DNA from: Climacteris rufus
Taxonomy: Eukaryota; Chordata; Aves; Passeriformes; Climacteridae
Length of the DNA stretch: 64,000 nt
Assembly (NCBI GenBank): GCA_013398175.1
Contig: VZRZ01007414.1
Coordinates: 247,147-311,146 of the forward strand
Reading direction: 5' to 3'
The notes beneath the pieces were generated by a model. That model was not told the DNA's origin and did not search any database. It worked only from the letters and a program-made list of their open reading frames with translations. Shown here piece after piece: positions 34,291-47,400 of this stretch (its first letter is position 1; the number at the start of each line of letters is the position of its first letter). Position numbers and translations under genes: made by a program.

Positions 34291-36300
34291 GAAATATTTT
34301 AAGCGTTGGACAAACCTCAAAATTATGCTTGTTACTTGCTGACTGTTGTAAGTGTATGTGATGCTTCACAGACAATTAAAGATAATTCTTCCTATAGTTA
34401 GTGCAGGAATACCAAAAAGGAAAGTTTTGGTATTTGGGAAGTTCTTCCTGAACAATTAACATTATAAAGATGCAATGATGCAAAGTATTAAATATGTGTG
34501 TGCATATGAATCTAATAGGAGAACCAGCAGAATACCAGCATAAAAGTTACTCCCTGTCCAAGTGAAATCTCTTGGTAGTATTCATATAAAGATATATGAC
34601 GTTGCCACCGAAGATCAAAAACAATGAAAAATATTGTATGCAACAATACAACACAATACAAAAATGTTGTAATGCAACAAAACCTGCAAGAAATTTGTAT
34701 TAAATAGTTGAAAATGTGCTACTGAAAATTTTCATTTTGTGTATCAGGCATTACTCAAGGATCACAGAGTATACAATGTTGTGGATTAAATTTTACTGAC
34801 TGTAATAGGTCATAAAATTGATAAGCTTTGATCAAACACATGAATCAGTTATAAGACTTTTACACTGTTTAAGTTCCTCTGACTTTTTAAATGCATCAAT
34901 ACAACTTGCAGCAAAGTGAGATATATCTTTTGGAAGACATCAGAAGATAAAGTACATACCCATGTATCATTCAGTGCATGTTATTTTGATTTCTGTGATG
35001 AGATCTTGGCTTTCTTTCACTCAGTTGTATCTTAAAAATTGCTTTCTGGTATCCTCATCTCTTTGCTGGAATAAATGCAGCATTTTTGTTTCACATAGGA
35101 TTAACAGGGAGCAGAATATGAGCTGTGTTTCGTTCCAAAAAGGCTCCTCTCAAGGCAGAACCACAGCTCTGTGACATGCACTGGTGCTAGAGAGTGTCAC
35201 AAGCCTTGAGTGCCAGAAGGAAGCAGATGAGAGCAAAGACTGATACTGCACATTCTAGGGGATTGTTTCTTGCTGAATTTGTCTTCTTCCTTGGTCTACA
35301 GTGGCATATTATTGATTAGTGCTATCAGTGTCAACAGAAGGTGTATTAGATATTGGTTTTGTTTTCCTGAACCACATATTTTTCTCTTTCAAAATGTTTC
35401 CTACATTCTCACCACCCAGCTGCTCTGTTTCAGACACCAAAGCACAGGAAAGATTACCATTCAGACGTGTATCTCATTTTGTGTGGGAGAGATTTGTTTG
35501 TTTTTATACCAAACAACTTACTGGCATATTGTTGCTTTCTTTGTCCTGATGCCAAACACTTCCCTTTTGATGTCCAGTATTTCCACATCTTTGTGTGGTT
35601 TTCCCCAGTGTATGTTGGGAAGGCAGCACTGCACTGCATTGCAGGTTCAGCTGAGACCTGCATTGAGAAGCTTCCAGCTGGCAGAGGTATCATCCCACTG
35701 CCCACAGCTCCTGCCTTGCTGGGAGCAGGCTCTGTCACTGGCACAGTTTTTTTGGATATGTTAGTAGAGGAAAGAGTCCAGTGTAAAGGAATCAGAAAAG
35801 AGAAATGGGAGAAGGCAGGAAGCTGTCAGTCAAAAAGGATGATGGAGAAGACCTGAGAAGGACCTCAGAAGAAAGGAAAAGAAAAATAAGTTCACAGAAA
35901 GAGTCGTCACTTTTCTTCACTTTATTTACTGATTTTTTTCCACCACTGTTTTCCACCCTTTCCTGCCTTCTCCCGCACAACCTCTCCTGCTCTTACCCTG
36001 ACCCTTCCCAACCAGCCTGTGATCCAGCAGCTGGTTTATGTCCCGGAATGAGGGTCTTTCTAAATCCAAAAAGGCATGTTCCATCCACCTGGATAGCAGC
36101 AAGCAAAATTTAGCAGAAATGAAATTAGTGAGCACAGGCAGTGCTTTCTGTGAGAAAAGTCACAGTGTTGCTCAGGTTATTGAACATAAATGTGGGGTAA
36201 ATAAACATCACATCTGTGTCAGGCCTGGAATACCACTTATGGCTTAGGTAGAAATTTGCCATCTACAAGTTCCTCATGAGGGGAAGAGAGGGGGCAGACA
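34291..36300. other. Gene-free DNA downstream of KCNS3
   Basis: Mostly AT-rich. The longest open frame (35270-35764, plus, 164 codons) and its overlapping opposite-strand frames show no recognisable protein features. No repeat family was identified apart from short internal repetitions near 34635-34690 (caacaatacaacacaataca). Confidence 0.5.
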
Positions 36301-36594
36301 CTGATCTCTGTGGTCACATGTGACAGGATACTGCCCCAATGGTCTGAAGCTGAATCAGGGGAGGTTTAGGTTGGATATTAGAAAAAGTTCTTCATCCAGA
36401 GGATGATTGGGGACTGGAACAGGCTCCCTGGGGCAGTGGTCACAGCACCAATCCTGGCAGAGTTCAATAAATGTTTGGACAATGCTCTCAGGCACATGGT
36501 GTGACTCTTGGGAATGGTGCTGTGCAGGCCAGAAGTTGGATTCGATGATCCTTGTGGGTCCCTTCTAAATGAGCATATTCTGTGATTCTGTGAT
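36301..36594 (+). repeat. CR1 LINE 3' end
   Basis: It shows 'ggtctgaagctgaatcaggg', 'gaggtttaggttggatatta', 'gggactggaacaggctccct' and ends with two terminal octamers (attctgtgattctgtg). The order and orientation are those of a 5'-truncated plus-strand CR1. The intact octamers suggest a comparatively well preserved copy. Confidence 0.92.
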
Positions 36595-39500
36595 AATAGC
36601 AAATATTACCATTTAAAAGCAGACTCTGTTGATTCCCATGTGAACTGGTTACTGTCAGGGCGTGCTGAGAGTATCAGGCAGATTTGACTGGCAAATGCAG
36701 TACACGGGCTCACAGCATGCCAAGGGCTCCTGACAGGCTGCTGTGTATTAATACATTTATTCATTTCTACATATTCCTAACATCTAGTGCATGTGACAAA
36801 AAACCACTAAGCTGTGGAGAGCTTCTCTAATATTTTTTGATTAATTGACAGTGTTTGTGAAGCTGTTAATACCTCTTCATCCAGAAGAGGATATTTCTCA
36901 AACAAAATCAGAATAAACCTGAGCTAGATGTGCAGTTTGTGACTGAAAGCAGTAGCTTGGTCGCAGTCAGTAAATAATGCTGTCTGGTGTTGTATGGCTG
37001 CAATGCTGTTGCCAATATTTCTGAAATGTTTATGGTCTGTCAATCAAGAGACAGCAGATGCCATTAAAACCACCTCAGCACTTTGCTGCTGCACAAGGAT
37101 TGTGGCATCTCTTCTAAGCAAAACAAAATGTCATGACTTACTTAGACTTTCTCTTTTAATTTCTTGCATAGTTGTAGTTAATTTTTCCTGATGAGCCCAT
37201 GGTCCAAACCAATCTGGCAGAAGAAAAGGTCACTGTGTGTCTCTAGAGAAGTTACAAGATGTTGCTGACTTTCACTTGGGACATTGCCCTCCCGCCTCAC
37301 AGGCACAACTGAGGTGGTGCACAGAGTGGTAATTCACTGTGGAATGGGCTAATGGCTCTTACAGGTAGTTAAGGAGTAAAGGCAGAGCTCCTTGGGGATG
37401 GATATAATTTATATGTAATTGTATATCTGCCCTCTGGGCAGAACTAATTTAGGTATATAATATAATCAGGTTAGGTATGACACTTTTTCTGAAAAAACAC
37501 CTACATCTCATATCTTTTTAATGAATATATTGGAGGGAGCAGCCTTTGCTTGTGTTTTTATCAGGTCAGGGGGCTGTGGCTCAAGAGTTCTCTCATCCAC
37601 AAACACATCAGTTTTCTCCAAATCGTATACACCAGTGGAAGGGAGACTTTTCAGCATCCCCAGCAGATCCATGAACCTTTTAGGCCAAGGATTTTGGTTC
37701 TCAGAATGAGGGCTGGTGGTAGGGGAGAAACCTAACTGTTTGGTTTCATTTGGACTTTCCCAAAAATCCTTGTGATCTGTCTGTCAACAGTCTATAATGA
37801 CCTGCAAGTGGAATTTCAGCCTCCTGTAGTAATTTTAAAAAACACATAATAAAATCAGAGCAGGAGCAAACTGGTATTGGCAAAGAGGCAGGCGCAATAT
37901 GCTGACAGTACTTCTGTAATCCAAATCTGCATTATTTCTTGGCTTGTAAGCCATATAAAATACTCTGTCATGTGTTGTGAAATCTGCCCCTGTGCATTAA
38001 TACAAATAGAATAGTGGAGCCAGGTCCTGAAATTACAGCATTAGAGATGGAGAAAAAAATTCGTGGCTTGGAGAAATTGCAGAAATATTGTTTAGCTGCC
38101 ACTGCTGTTTTATTGTTGCAGCTGCCTCAGTGGTAAGAAGGAGCAAGGGACCATGCACGTGCAGTGGTATGCAGGCTTCCCTGTCTTCCTTTGCACACTT
38201 AAAACTGACCATACAGTCTGAGGGACTATTATAGCCTGGAGAACTGCTCAGCAGACCCTTCCTGGAGCAATTAGGTCAGTGGTCCCTAGAGAGGGATATG
38301 GTTGTATGGGAAAATAATGAGGTCTGTATGAAATAGCCTTTGGGGAGGTAAAATAGTATCACTGAATTTGGTGTTGCCACTCTCCTACACCTCTAAGAGA
38401 CCTGGGAGAGAAAGCAGAAATTAAGCAGAAGTTGAAGGGTCAGATATTTAGCAGCAGCCATTTGAAGGCCACTTTGTATTGTGTTAATCTTTCACTGAAT
38501 CACAGGCAGGGGTCTGTATTTAGCCTCAAACTCATTCCATTAGGTGGAACAGTGCCTTGTCTTCCCACAGGCTTTGAGTTACAGGTGCAATATGTGCTTT
38601 TCTCTAAGCCAGTTTCTAGATGTGATGCTGGTGCTGTCTTTCACGCTGACTGGACTTTGGATCTTTCTAAAGTGTTGCACAGGCTATAAATCATCCTTGC
38701 AGCTTCTACCCCATTTCCTAGAAACCTGGAAACTATAAGCGTGAAAGAGCTCAAAATAGTTTCTCTAGTTCAATATTATTTTTTTGACAGCATCAAATGA
38801 TATGCATTTCATAGAAAGTGATTTTCGCTGCTCCTGAATTGTGAACTGTAGGAGTTTATTTATTTTTTTAAATCAATAACTTAAATTCCAGCTTGGGTCC
38901 TGAGACCAGATTTTATTACGTGGTATAACCCCAACTACACAATTAGGTATCCATTTCTTTGTTTTTTGGAAAATGCAGTTGCAGTCTTGCATGTTTGATT
39001 GCTGATCTTTGGGAAAAAAGTGGTGAATAAATAATTCCAGATGCCAAAAAGCCAGTTGAATGCTCATTAAGAGCATAGGATTTCCTTATGAACCAGAATG
39101 ATGCTGGTCAGATAGCATGGCTTCATAAGCCTCCTTTGTGGAAAGAAAAACACTTTCTTATTTCTCTAAATGTTTCAGGGGGGATGTAGTAGCAGTCTTG
39201 CTGTTCTGTGATGGTGGAGAGCATTGAATGAAATGAAGGGCACACTGAAGTTAAGGTGGTTAAAAAGGAGCATGACTTTTTTGTAAACACCCCACTTCCC
39301 TTAGGACAATAATTTTTCATGTTGTTCCAAGTTGTTTTTTTTTTTTTAAAAAAAACCACAGCACTGTTTTTCCTTGCTGCATATTTTAAAGAAGATTAAA
39401 TTATCTCCAGGAGTTAGAGGTGTGGAAAGAGAACTGGCCAGTGGGTAGTTTGAGGGGAGTGCATGAAGTTTTTATAATTTATTTTTATAGTCTGTGCTTT

Positions 39501-40688
39501 TGCTTTTGGCATCACACACTTTTGCATTGGCATTTTTTTGTATTGACTGAAGAATCAAAATAAATGATAGACAACCTTTATCTGCAGATTTCTTTCAGGC
39601 AGTGGAATGTGAAGGAAAAGTTAGATTTCAGCATTTCACTCTTGACAATGAATTTTAAAACTCATCAGAGGCATTTCTAAGCAACATATGGATTTATGCA
39701 TAGATATGGTACAGTTAATGTATCCCAAGCCCCAAAAGTTCTGGCAGTGTTCAGTGAAGTATAGGTTAATAACAATTCAGGTATCAGTCTGGTTCTGTTC
39801 TATTTGCAGGTTCTAGTGCAGTAATGTTCTCTTGACTCTTAGGCAGAGTGGACAGCTGTGAGTGTGTTATTGTGCAGGGTTTTAGCTGTCTGTCACCAAA
39901 GGTAACCTCTGCTAATCTACCCAGGAGTGGGCATTGCAGTGCAGGGTGAGCAGGCAAGTGGGGCTGTGTGACTCTGCCAAACACACTTGCAGCAGAACTG
40001 TTGGGTTTTGTTGACCTGCTTTCACTGTGTTGTCACCTGCTGAAAACATCTGTGTTCTCCATGTAATGTTTTAATTAATACCAAAAAGATTTATGGTATG
40101 TGGAAAGGGTTTGTAAAACACGGGTGTTGAAAGCTGAGATGAGGCTGGAGAGGTGGCTCAAAAATTTTTTGCCCTGGCTTTTCTGCCTTATCATAGGAGT
40201 AATGACAGGGCAAGAGTGGGAGTAGCATAACAAAATTTAGAGTTCAGAGTCTTTACAGCCACTGAGAGTCCATATGAAAACAAGCATTGAGGAAATCTGG
40301 GGTTTGGGGTAGAGAATCTACATGCTGGGTGTGCCATGCAGCTGTTGTATGCTCTGTGCTCCAGGTGGTGTGTGGAAAGTAGATGACATCTCTGCACCAG
40401 TGGTTTTCTGCTGCTTATGTGGCGCTGACTGCAGCCTTCTGTGCCCTCTCCACAATGTCCCAATGCCAACCCAATGCCTGTTTCCTCAAGTGTTAAAATG
40501 CTTCCTCAGCACCTGAAAACAGACATGAGGTGTAATGAGAGCAACTGGAAGGAGGTAATGGAGTAGAAAAGAGTGGCTCATAGCGAGTCATGTGTGTAGA
40601 GAGAAAATGCTGCAAAGATGCTTCATTGGAAAATCTTCCATGTCTTGAACCTTTCCCTCTCCTCAGCTCCTATAGAGAATAAAACAAT
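36595..40688. other. Gene-free DNA
   Basis: No gene or named repeat recognised. Homopolymer runs occur near 39332-39356 (T tract next to an A tract). Open frames are at most about 92 codons and look random. Confidence 0.5.
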
Positions 40689-41402
40689 GGTTTGGGTTGG
40701 AAGGGACCTTATAGGTCACCCAGTTCTGACTCCCCTGCCATGGGCAGGGACACCTTCCACTATACCAGACTGCTCAAAGCCCCATCCAACCTGGCCTTGA
40801 ATACGTCCAGAGATTTACAGGTTCTCTGGGCAACATGTGCCAATGTCTCACTACTGCACAGTCTATAATTTCTTCTTAATATCCAATCTAAACCTGCCCT
40901 CTGTCTGTTTAAAGCCATTGCCCCTTGTCCTGTCACTACATGCCCTGGTAAAAAACCCCTCTCCAGCTCTCTTGTAGTTTCCTTTTGGCTGCTCAAGGCC
41001 ACAACTGAGGTCGCCTTTGAGTCTTCCCTGCTCCAGGCTGAAGAACCCTAGGTCTCTCAGTTTGTCGTCATAGGAGAGGTGCTCCAGCCCTCTAATCGTG
41101 GTTGTAGCCTTCTCTGGACTTGCTCCAACAGCTGCATTGTCCTTCCTGTGCTGGGGGCCCCAGAGCTGGATGCAGCACTGCAGGTGGGGTCTCACCAGAG
41201 TAGAGCAGAGGGGCAGAATCCCCTCCATCACCTGCAGCTCACAATGCTTTGGGTGCAGCCCAGGTTGCATTGGCTTTTTGAGCTGCAAAGGTATGTGGGT
41301 CAGTCATGTTGAGCTTCTCATCCATCAACACCCCCAAGTCCTTCTCCTTGGGCTTGTCATAAATCCAATCTCTGCCCAGCCTGTACTTGTGCTTGGGAGT
41401 AA
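40689..41402 (-). repeat. CR1 LINE 3' portion, about 0.7 kb
   Basis: This is the longest CR1 piece in the window, reading on the minus strand from ~41402 to its 3' end near 40689. Recognisable phrases include 'caacacccccaagtccttct', 'ggggccccagagctggatgc', 'tccaacctggccttgaatac' and 'tttgggttggaagggacctt'. The terminal octamers are decayed. Minus-strand frames of 80 and 141 codons here are parts of CR1 and not host genes; the copy is truncated and has no intact ORF. Confidence 0.93.
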
Positions 41403-43894
41403 AAGGACTGTGTGTTGTAGCACAGCCTTAGCGAAGTGCAGTCTCCCTTCTTGTGGTCATGGAATGTAACCCAGGAGATAAATTTGTTTTGGGTAGGGAG
41501 GCTGCACTTCGTGGTGATGTGGAGCTCACTTTGTGGTCTTTGTTTTCCTTTTGACTCTGTACTTCATTGCTTCCAAGTGGGCTTTGGCAACACAACTCTC
41601 CTCCTACGCATGCAGCATGTGTGAGGCTATAGAATCCATCCAAGGTTCCCAGCTATTCAGCAAACTAAAAGAAAGGGTGAAGGGAGTAAGGTCAGAAGAA
41701 ATGCTTTGTATTGCTAAAATCCTGTTCTTCTGCATATAATTTTAGCATCCAGTTCCTTTAAAATGCAGATGACTTCCTCATCACAATTCTAGTTCACCAA
41801 ACAAAAAAACTCCCACTTGGAATAGACATTACATGGGCTGATTAATTGTTTATTTTTGGATGAAGATGAAAAAGAGAAGAAAAATGCTTGGCTTTTTGTG
41901 TGGTGAAAAAAGGCAAGTAAAAATATTTGAATAGTAACTCTCATGGCCAAACAATTCCACAGTTATCAAAGCGATCATTGTTGGGTGAAATCAGTTGAAC
42001 ATAGCATAAAAATAAGGACAAGTAAAAAAAAAAATGCTGGCTCTTTTCTATCTCTGACTCCTTTTGTGGAGATTGAGATACCTTTCCCTTGGCAAGTCAG
42101 ATGATGAAACACTTGTTAATTAAGTGGTTGAAAAGTGTAGTTGAAAAAGGAGTTTGGAATCTGAGACAGCTCAGCATGGAGGAAACCATGTCTGTGATCA
42201 ATCTTGTCAGTTTTTGACACCTTAATTAAAAATTATCTTGGGCACAGTGAAGGCAGCTCAGGTGCTGGGAAAGTGGACAGCTAAGCATTTTGTTGTGGTC
42301 GTTTGGGAACGAGGGCACTGAAGGGATCAGCAGCCAATCCTGCTTCCACCAAGAAGAGACAACGGTGGGCACTGCCGTGCGGCAGGCTCGGAGCATCGGG
42401 ACAGATCTGGGCTGGCTCAGGCGGATCGCTTCCCACGGTGCAAAGCTTGGGGCTACAAAACGCTGTGACCCTGTCTGAAGTTCCATGTGATCCTGTGCCA
42501 GCCATTCTGCCACACAGCACTTCTGGTCTCCGTCACATCTTCTGCCTCTCTGACATTCAAGCTATGTAGGATGGCAGTGGTCTCTCAATCCATACACGCC
42601 TTCCCTGTTGGTGGTGTGGTGGTCAGCAGTGGGGTGGTGATCTTGAAGTCCTCAGTACTGGGAAAATGGTGACTTAACTGTGGAGAAGTGGAAAAAGTTG
42701 AGGGCTTATTGGAAGAACTGACTTTAGTTTTGGCCAAGTTGTGCAATATAAGCTGCCTTTAATGAAATGTCTAAGAAAGAAAAGGAAGACATTAGTTTGA
42801 GGGGGAAGAAAAGTAATTGTCCCCTATGCTGTCCTGTCATAGTTACATAAAAAATAGTGTAATTTATTACAGCAAACAATAGATTTTTCTATTTGGTTGC
42901 TGAACCAAATTGTTTAAAAAAAGTCTTTAAGACCCCTTGAGCTTTTTTACTTTGACCCAATGTTTCATTTGATTTGGAGGAGTTAATTCTTTTGCATCTA
43001 ATTAAACTTAGGCTGGTTTGACATTAAAAAAAGTTTCACAATGAAAAAGTATTTTTTTTAGAATATGTTGAAATGCAGCATTTCAGCATCTTTGGAAATA
43101 AGAAGCTCTCAGAAAAATTCACAATGAAATATGCACTGTTCCAAAATCCCTCCTGCTTGCTTTCTTTGGTTTTTGTTCAGTTTGTTTGTTTTTGTTCAGT
43201 TTGTTCAGTTTGTTTGTTCAGTTTGTTTGTTTTCAGCCCCCACTGTGGGCTGGATTCAGATATAAAGTTTGTCTCCCTGTCACAGCCCTTTTCAATGAAT
43301 TTTCTATTCCCAAAATAATTGTTCTCATCCGGTTTTAGCTGTATTCTTTGGAAAATGCTTATTTTCTTTGGAGAATTCAGATGGAAGAAAAATATAAAAT
43401 CTGTGTCACCTCCATGATTGCTGTCATGCATCCGTGGTCTCCCCTTGATGTGTGTGACAGTTTGCCAATTACTCAGGTGATTGGTAAAAAGAAATTAATA
43501 ATCTATTTTTTTCAACACAAAAATTTAAAAGTTACCAGATAATCACATCCTGATAAAGGAAATGAGTCCATTTTAACAAGTTGAAGAGGGAGAGCTTTGT
43601 TATGAAGCACAAAAACAAAAAAAACACATGTAAAGTCTGTTGGACCCTATCTGTTCATATAATTCCTTTAATGGGAATCTAACTGAAGGCTGATCAGAGA
43701 GAAAATAATTTTCCTTTAAGTAATAGTTTCAAATGGGTATGTGTGTTCTGCAATAATTAGCGAATATGTTTTGAATAGAGTTCTTTTCAGTAAATAAACT
43801 TGCACCAGCCAGTAACTGCTGAGTGGCTGGTAAGTCGTAGCATTCTTAAATGGATAGGTTGGCTCAAGAGAGAATGTTATTATTTAATATTCAT
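41403..43894. other. Gene-free DNA
   Basis: No gene recognised. A short CpG-richer stretch at ~42360-42445 stands out from its AT-rich surroundings; the frames through it (42226-42569) are short and on both strands. A low-complexity repeat lies at 43169-43236. Confidence 0.5.
43169..43236. repeat. Low-complexity tandem repeat of tttgttcag and tttgtttg units
   Basis: At least four 'tttgttcag' units are mixed with 'tttgtttg' units, consistent with slippage. Confidence 0.85.
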
Positions 43895-43990
43895 GCTGTC
43901 TAGTCTAGAGAAGAGAGGGCTTGGGCAGTTAGAGAAATCTTAATGTATATGAAAGGCTTTTGCAAAAAAAGCATAGGGTGTTTTTTCTCT
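43895..43990 (+). repeat. Possible degraded CR1 fragment
   Basis: The phrase 'tctagagaagagagggcttg' followed by 'aatgtatatgaaaggctttt' resembles the region of CR1 that lies some 300 to 400 bases from its 3' end. Similarity fades after ~43990, so this is a weak call. Confidence 0.4.
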
Positions 43991-44317
43991 TGTGCTGTTC
44001 AGGGCAGAAAGCTCAAGCCAAGGACAGTGAAGATGAAGGGCTGATGGTAGAAGTGGTTCAAGAATTCCTCCTGTTTGCCTGCAGCCCCTTGCTCAGCCCC
44101 AGCTCCAGCTGCTCACTATCTGTCATGCTGATACAAATCTGTGTAAAGGTAGAGCAGATTGCTCCAATGGCCCAGGTTTAGAGTAATAATAATTCTCTTC
44201 TGAGTGGATGGAAGGGAAATGTGAGCCTGAAAAGTTGAAAAGGCCCTGGATCGCTGTCTTCTTGATGGAGACCCAACTCTTTTTGCAGTGACTCCATACT
44301 TGTGGCAGCAGTCCAAA

Positions 44318-44400
44318 CTACAGAATCACAAAATGAATGAGGTTGGAAAAGAACTCTGAGATCATTGAGTCTGACCGATGACTTGCATAACTTGTCAGTT
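44318..44400 (-). repeat. CR1 LINE 3' tail fragment
   Basis: The sequence cagaatcacaaaatgaatga, then 'ggttggaaaagaactctgag' and 'atcattgagtctgaccgatg', is the reverse complement of a CR1 3' end. It is about 80 bases long. It points against the weak fragment at 43895, so they are separate insertions. Confidence 0.8.
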
Positions 44401-47400
44401 TTTGGGGGTGGGGAAATGTGCTCTACTGAGGTTCTGCATTGGTGGCTTCCGTAAGGACTTTACTGGGCTATCTACCTGTGTCCAGGGGTTTCCCTGGCCT
44501 GGGAACTTGGGTTGTGCTGAGGATAAAACAGCTGGATGATGGGACCCAGCCCTGTGCACTGAATTGCTGTTGTGACTCTGTCTTGGACTCAACGGGAGGG
44601 GTTCGTGTACTCGGTGGTGTTGGCCAGAATTTTCCCATGGAAAAGGAAGAAGGAATTTTGAAGAGAAAACTGGGAATACATGTCAATAAAAAGTGAAATA
44701 ATTTTCTACTCAGTAAAAGGGTCCTTGGGAGCCTGGTGGAGATAGGGGACAGTCTGCAATGAGAGCAAATTCCATGGCTACTACTAGTCTTTGATATATT
44801 TGCCTACTTTTTCTAGGCATAGATCATTTTGGTATGTGAACACTATACACATATGATTTGTCTTGCCACCAGCACAGTTGTAAGGAAACACTAATAATGC
44901 TATTTCTTCTCTGATTTTAAAAGTCAAAGTGCAATTGCCTTCTTTGTGATCTGTTTGATTTATTGTGCACACATTTGCATGTAGTACTGTTCTTCTAGTT
45001 TGTTAAGCATATTAGTTATCATATAGCTGTTAATATTTTAAATTATGCAAATAGAGTTGAGCTGGACTACTGAAGGGACACCCTGATGTTTACCTGTACA
45101 AAGAATTTCATTTGCCAGAGGCAATGTGTTTTTATGGCTCTGAATGAATCTTTTTTTTTTTTTTCCCCTGGAAGATTTCTTCCAGAGGAAGTTTCAAAAT
45201 CCCACTCCTCCATTGTGATTGTGAATGGGGTTTGGTTTTCTTTCAATTTCCATGGCAACAGAAAAATTTGTTTTCTGACAGTCTTTGAATACAAAAGTCT
45301 AATTTCCCTGGTCTCTTTTGAATACACCAGTTTGCATTTTTATCCCTTCAAGTATTTTGAACTCCTGTCCTTAACCCCTCGACTCCATTCAGTTCTGTGA
45401 AATCCAATCTTTTTCTCCTGAGTAGGACAGACAGGGTTTTTTCCACATTTTATTTTTCAGATATAATTTGATTCAGTGTGCTGATATCAGAAATATAGCC
45501 ACATTTTATACTTAAAAGTTCAATTCTTTCCTTAGAAGCGTTATTACTGTTAGTAATTGCTTCTTAGCACTAAACTTATTCCAAATCTGGTTTCAAGGTT
45601 GTGGAATAAAACCACTACCATTTTAAAGTCAGGAGCTAATTTTCTTGGTTATGTTTTGCTTACATTCATATATCTTGCAGTGCTTGACATGTTCATCATC
45701 TAGTCCATGAGTGTGCTTGAAGAGTGCCAGCTACATAATCATTAAACTTTGCCCTGAGTCTTCTGCGATTTCAAACAAAATATTTAAATTAATTCCTGAA
45801 TAGATGCCAGAATTCTGTGGTTTGCAAAGCTTCATCATTCACTGCATGAATGATGAAATCTCATTGTATTTAACATGTGATGTCACTTGTGCCACCAAAT
45901 TATCATAAGTGCTAGAAAGCTTCAAGATACATGGTTTATATTTAAGCAGCTTCCAAAGTTTGAATGTGAAAGATGAATAGAAGAAAGTCAGGGACAGGAC
46001 AGTCTTATTCTTCTGTGCTTTGCCAACCTGTTTAGCTCCTTCCACAAGCATCAGTGAAATAAATTCCATCTGTGTCCCACCAGCAAGTGTTCTATCTGTG
46101 AGTTATACTGTAAATGCTGTTGTAGCTCTCTGAGCCTGGCCGGAGTGTTCTTGTTTGGTTCCTCTCCAGCTGAGCTGGAATACCTGCATGGCTCCTTAAT
46201 TGGAGAACAAAATATTTCTAACAGGTCCCAAAACCTCCCCCTACTCTTTTTCCCTTCTCTGTAAAACCAGACTAAGGCAGCACTCATAGTTCCTGGCTGT
46301 GCAGATCTACATCCTTCCTCACTTTGATAAAGGAGAAAAGAGCCAACAACCCTGACAGAGGAGTTACTGGCAACAGGATAAAGCCCAGAGTGAATTAATG
46401 GGACAGCACAAACCTTTGAACTCTGCTTTGCCACCACAACAGTGGAGAACTTTAGGAAAAAACTGGAAAAGCTGACCTTGGAATACAACTTCTGGGGATA
46501 GATTGCATCTTCTGAGGACAGCTCATACCCTCAATAGGCATTTCCAGGCGTTTCATAACTTCTAGACAACTTTGTCCTGATAGAAAGTAACTTTCATTTC
46601 GTTAAAGCATTAATAAGGTTTAACTTCCAGCATAGTCTATTTGGGCAGTTACATGCAGTCTTTTTTATTTTCAGGCTTTTGCTATATTTATCCATGCCTT
46701 TGGTGTAGTTTCTTCTTGTTATTATATAGATATTTATATTATATAGACTTTGTTGATGCTGATACAAAGGAGTTTTCTGTCAATGTTGAGATCTGAACTT
46801 AATCATGCACTCTGCACTACTGTTTGAAAGTCATGACAAAACTGGTCTGCTATTTTATTTTTTGGTCTCAGTGAAATATAGCCAGCTTGTATTCATTACC
46901 AGCATAGATATTTATAACTATATCTGATTTGTTTTTCTTGGTTGTTAGATCTTTTATTGCTTTTCTTGCATGGATTATCTGAGAAAACTGCATAGGCTCT
47001 AAGTTGTGGGAAGAGTCCATCCTTACATCTTAATATGTGCCAAGGAAACCTATCATGTCGCTCAGCTGATTTGAGGGTTGTTTTTCTTTTAGATAAATAT
47101 TTTTACGACTGTATCTATTTATGACTTTAGCCCCTTGTGAATGGTTACTGGAGGTCATCTGTTGTTGGTTCAGAAGTATCAGTTAATCATGGAGGAAAGG
47201 GAGCATGGGTGAATTATAAGGATTTCTTCCTGTGGGAAAATGAGCAATCATTTTTGTTCTGGATTAGTTCACTAGAAACTGTGAAACTGCATTTCCATCC
47301 ATGCCTTTAGAAACATTTAAAATAATGTTTTCAATTTCTGAGGGTGTAAAGAAACAATTGTTTTTTCCAGCATCTATCCCTACCCAGTCAAAAAATGTAT

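Noticed and set aside
35270..35856. Overlapping open frames of 164 and 129 codons
   Set aside because: Low-information sequence rich in F, C, L and S, no recognised domain, and overlapping frames on the same DNA.
40760..41288. Minus-strand open frames of 80 and 141 codons
   Set aside because: They fall inside the CR1 3' portion and are LINE sequence, not host genes.
46051..46488. 145-codon minus-strand open frame
   Set aside because: No domain or family resemblance; length is compatible with chance in 64 kb.
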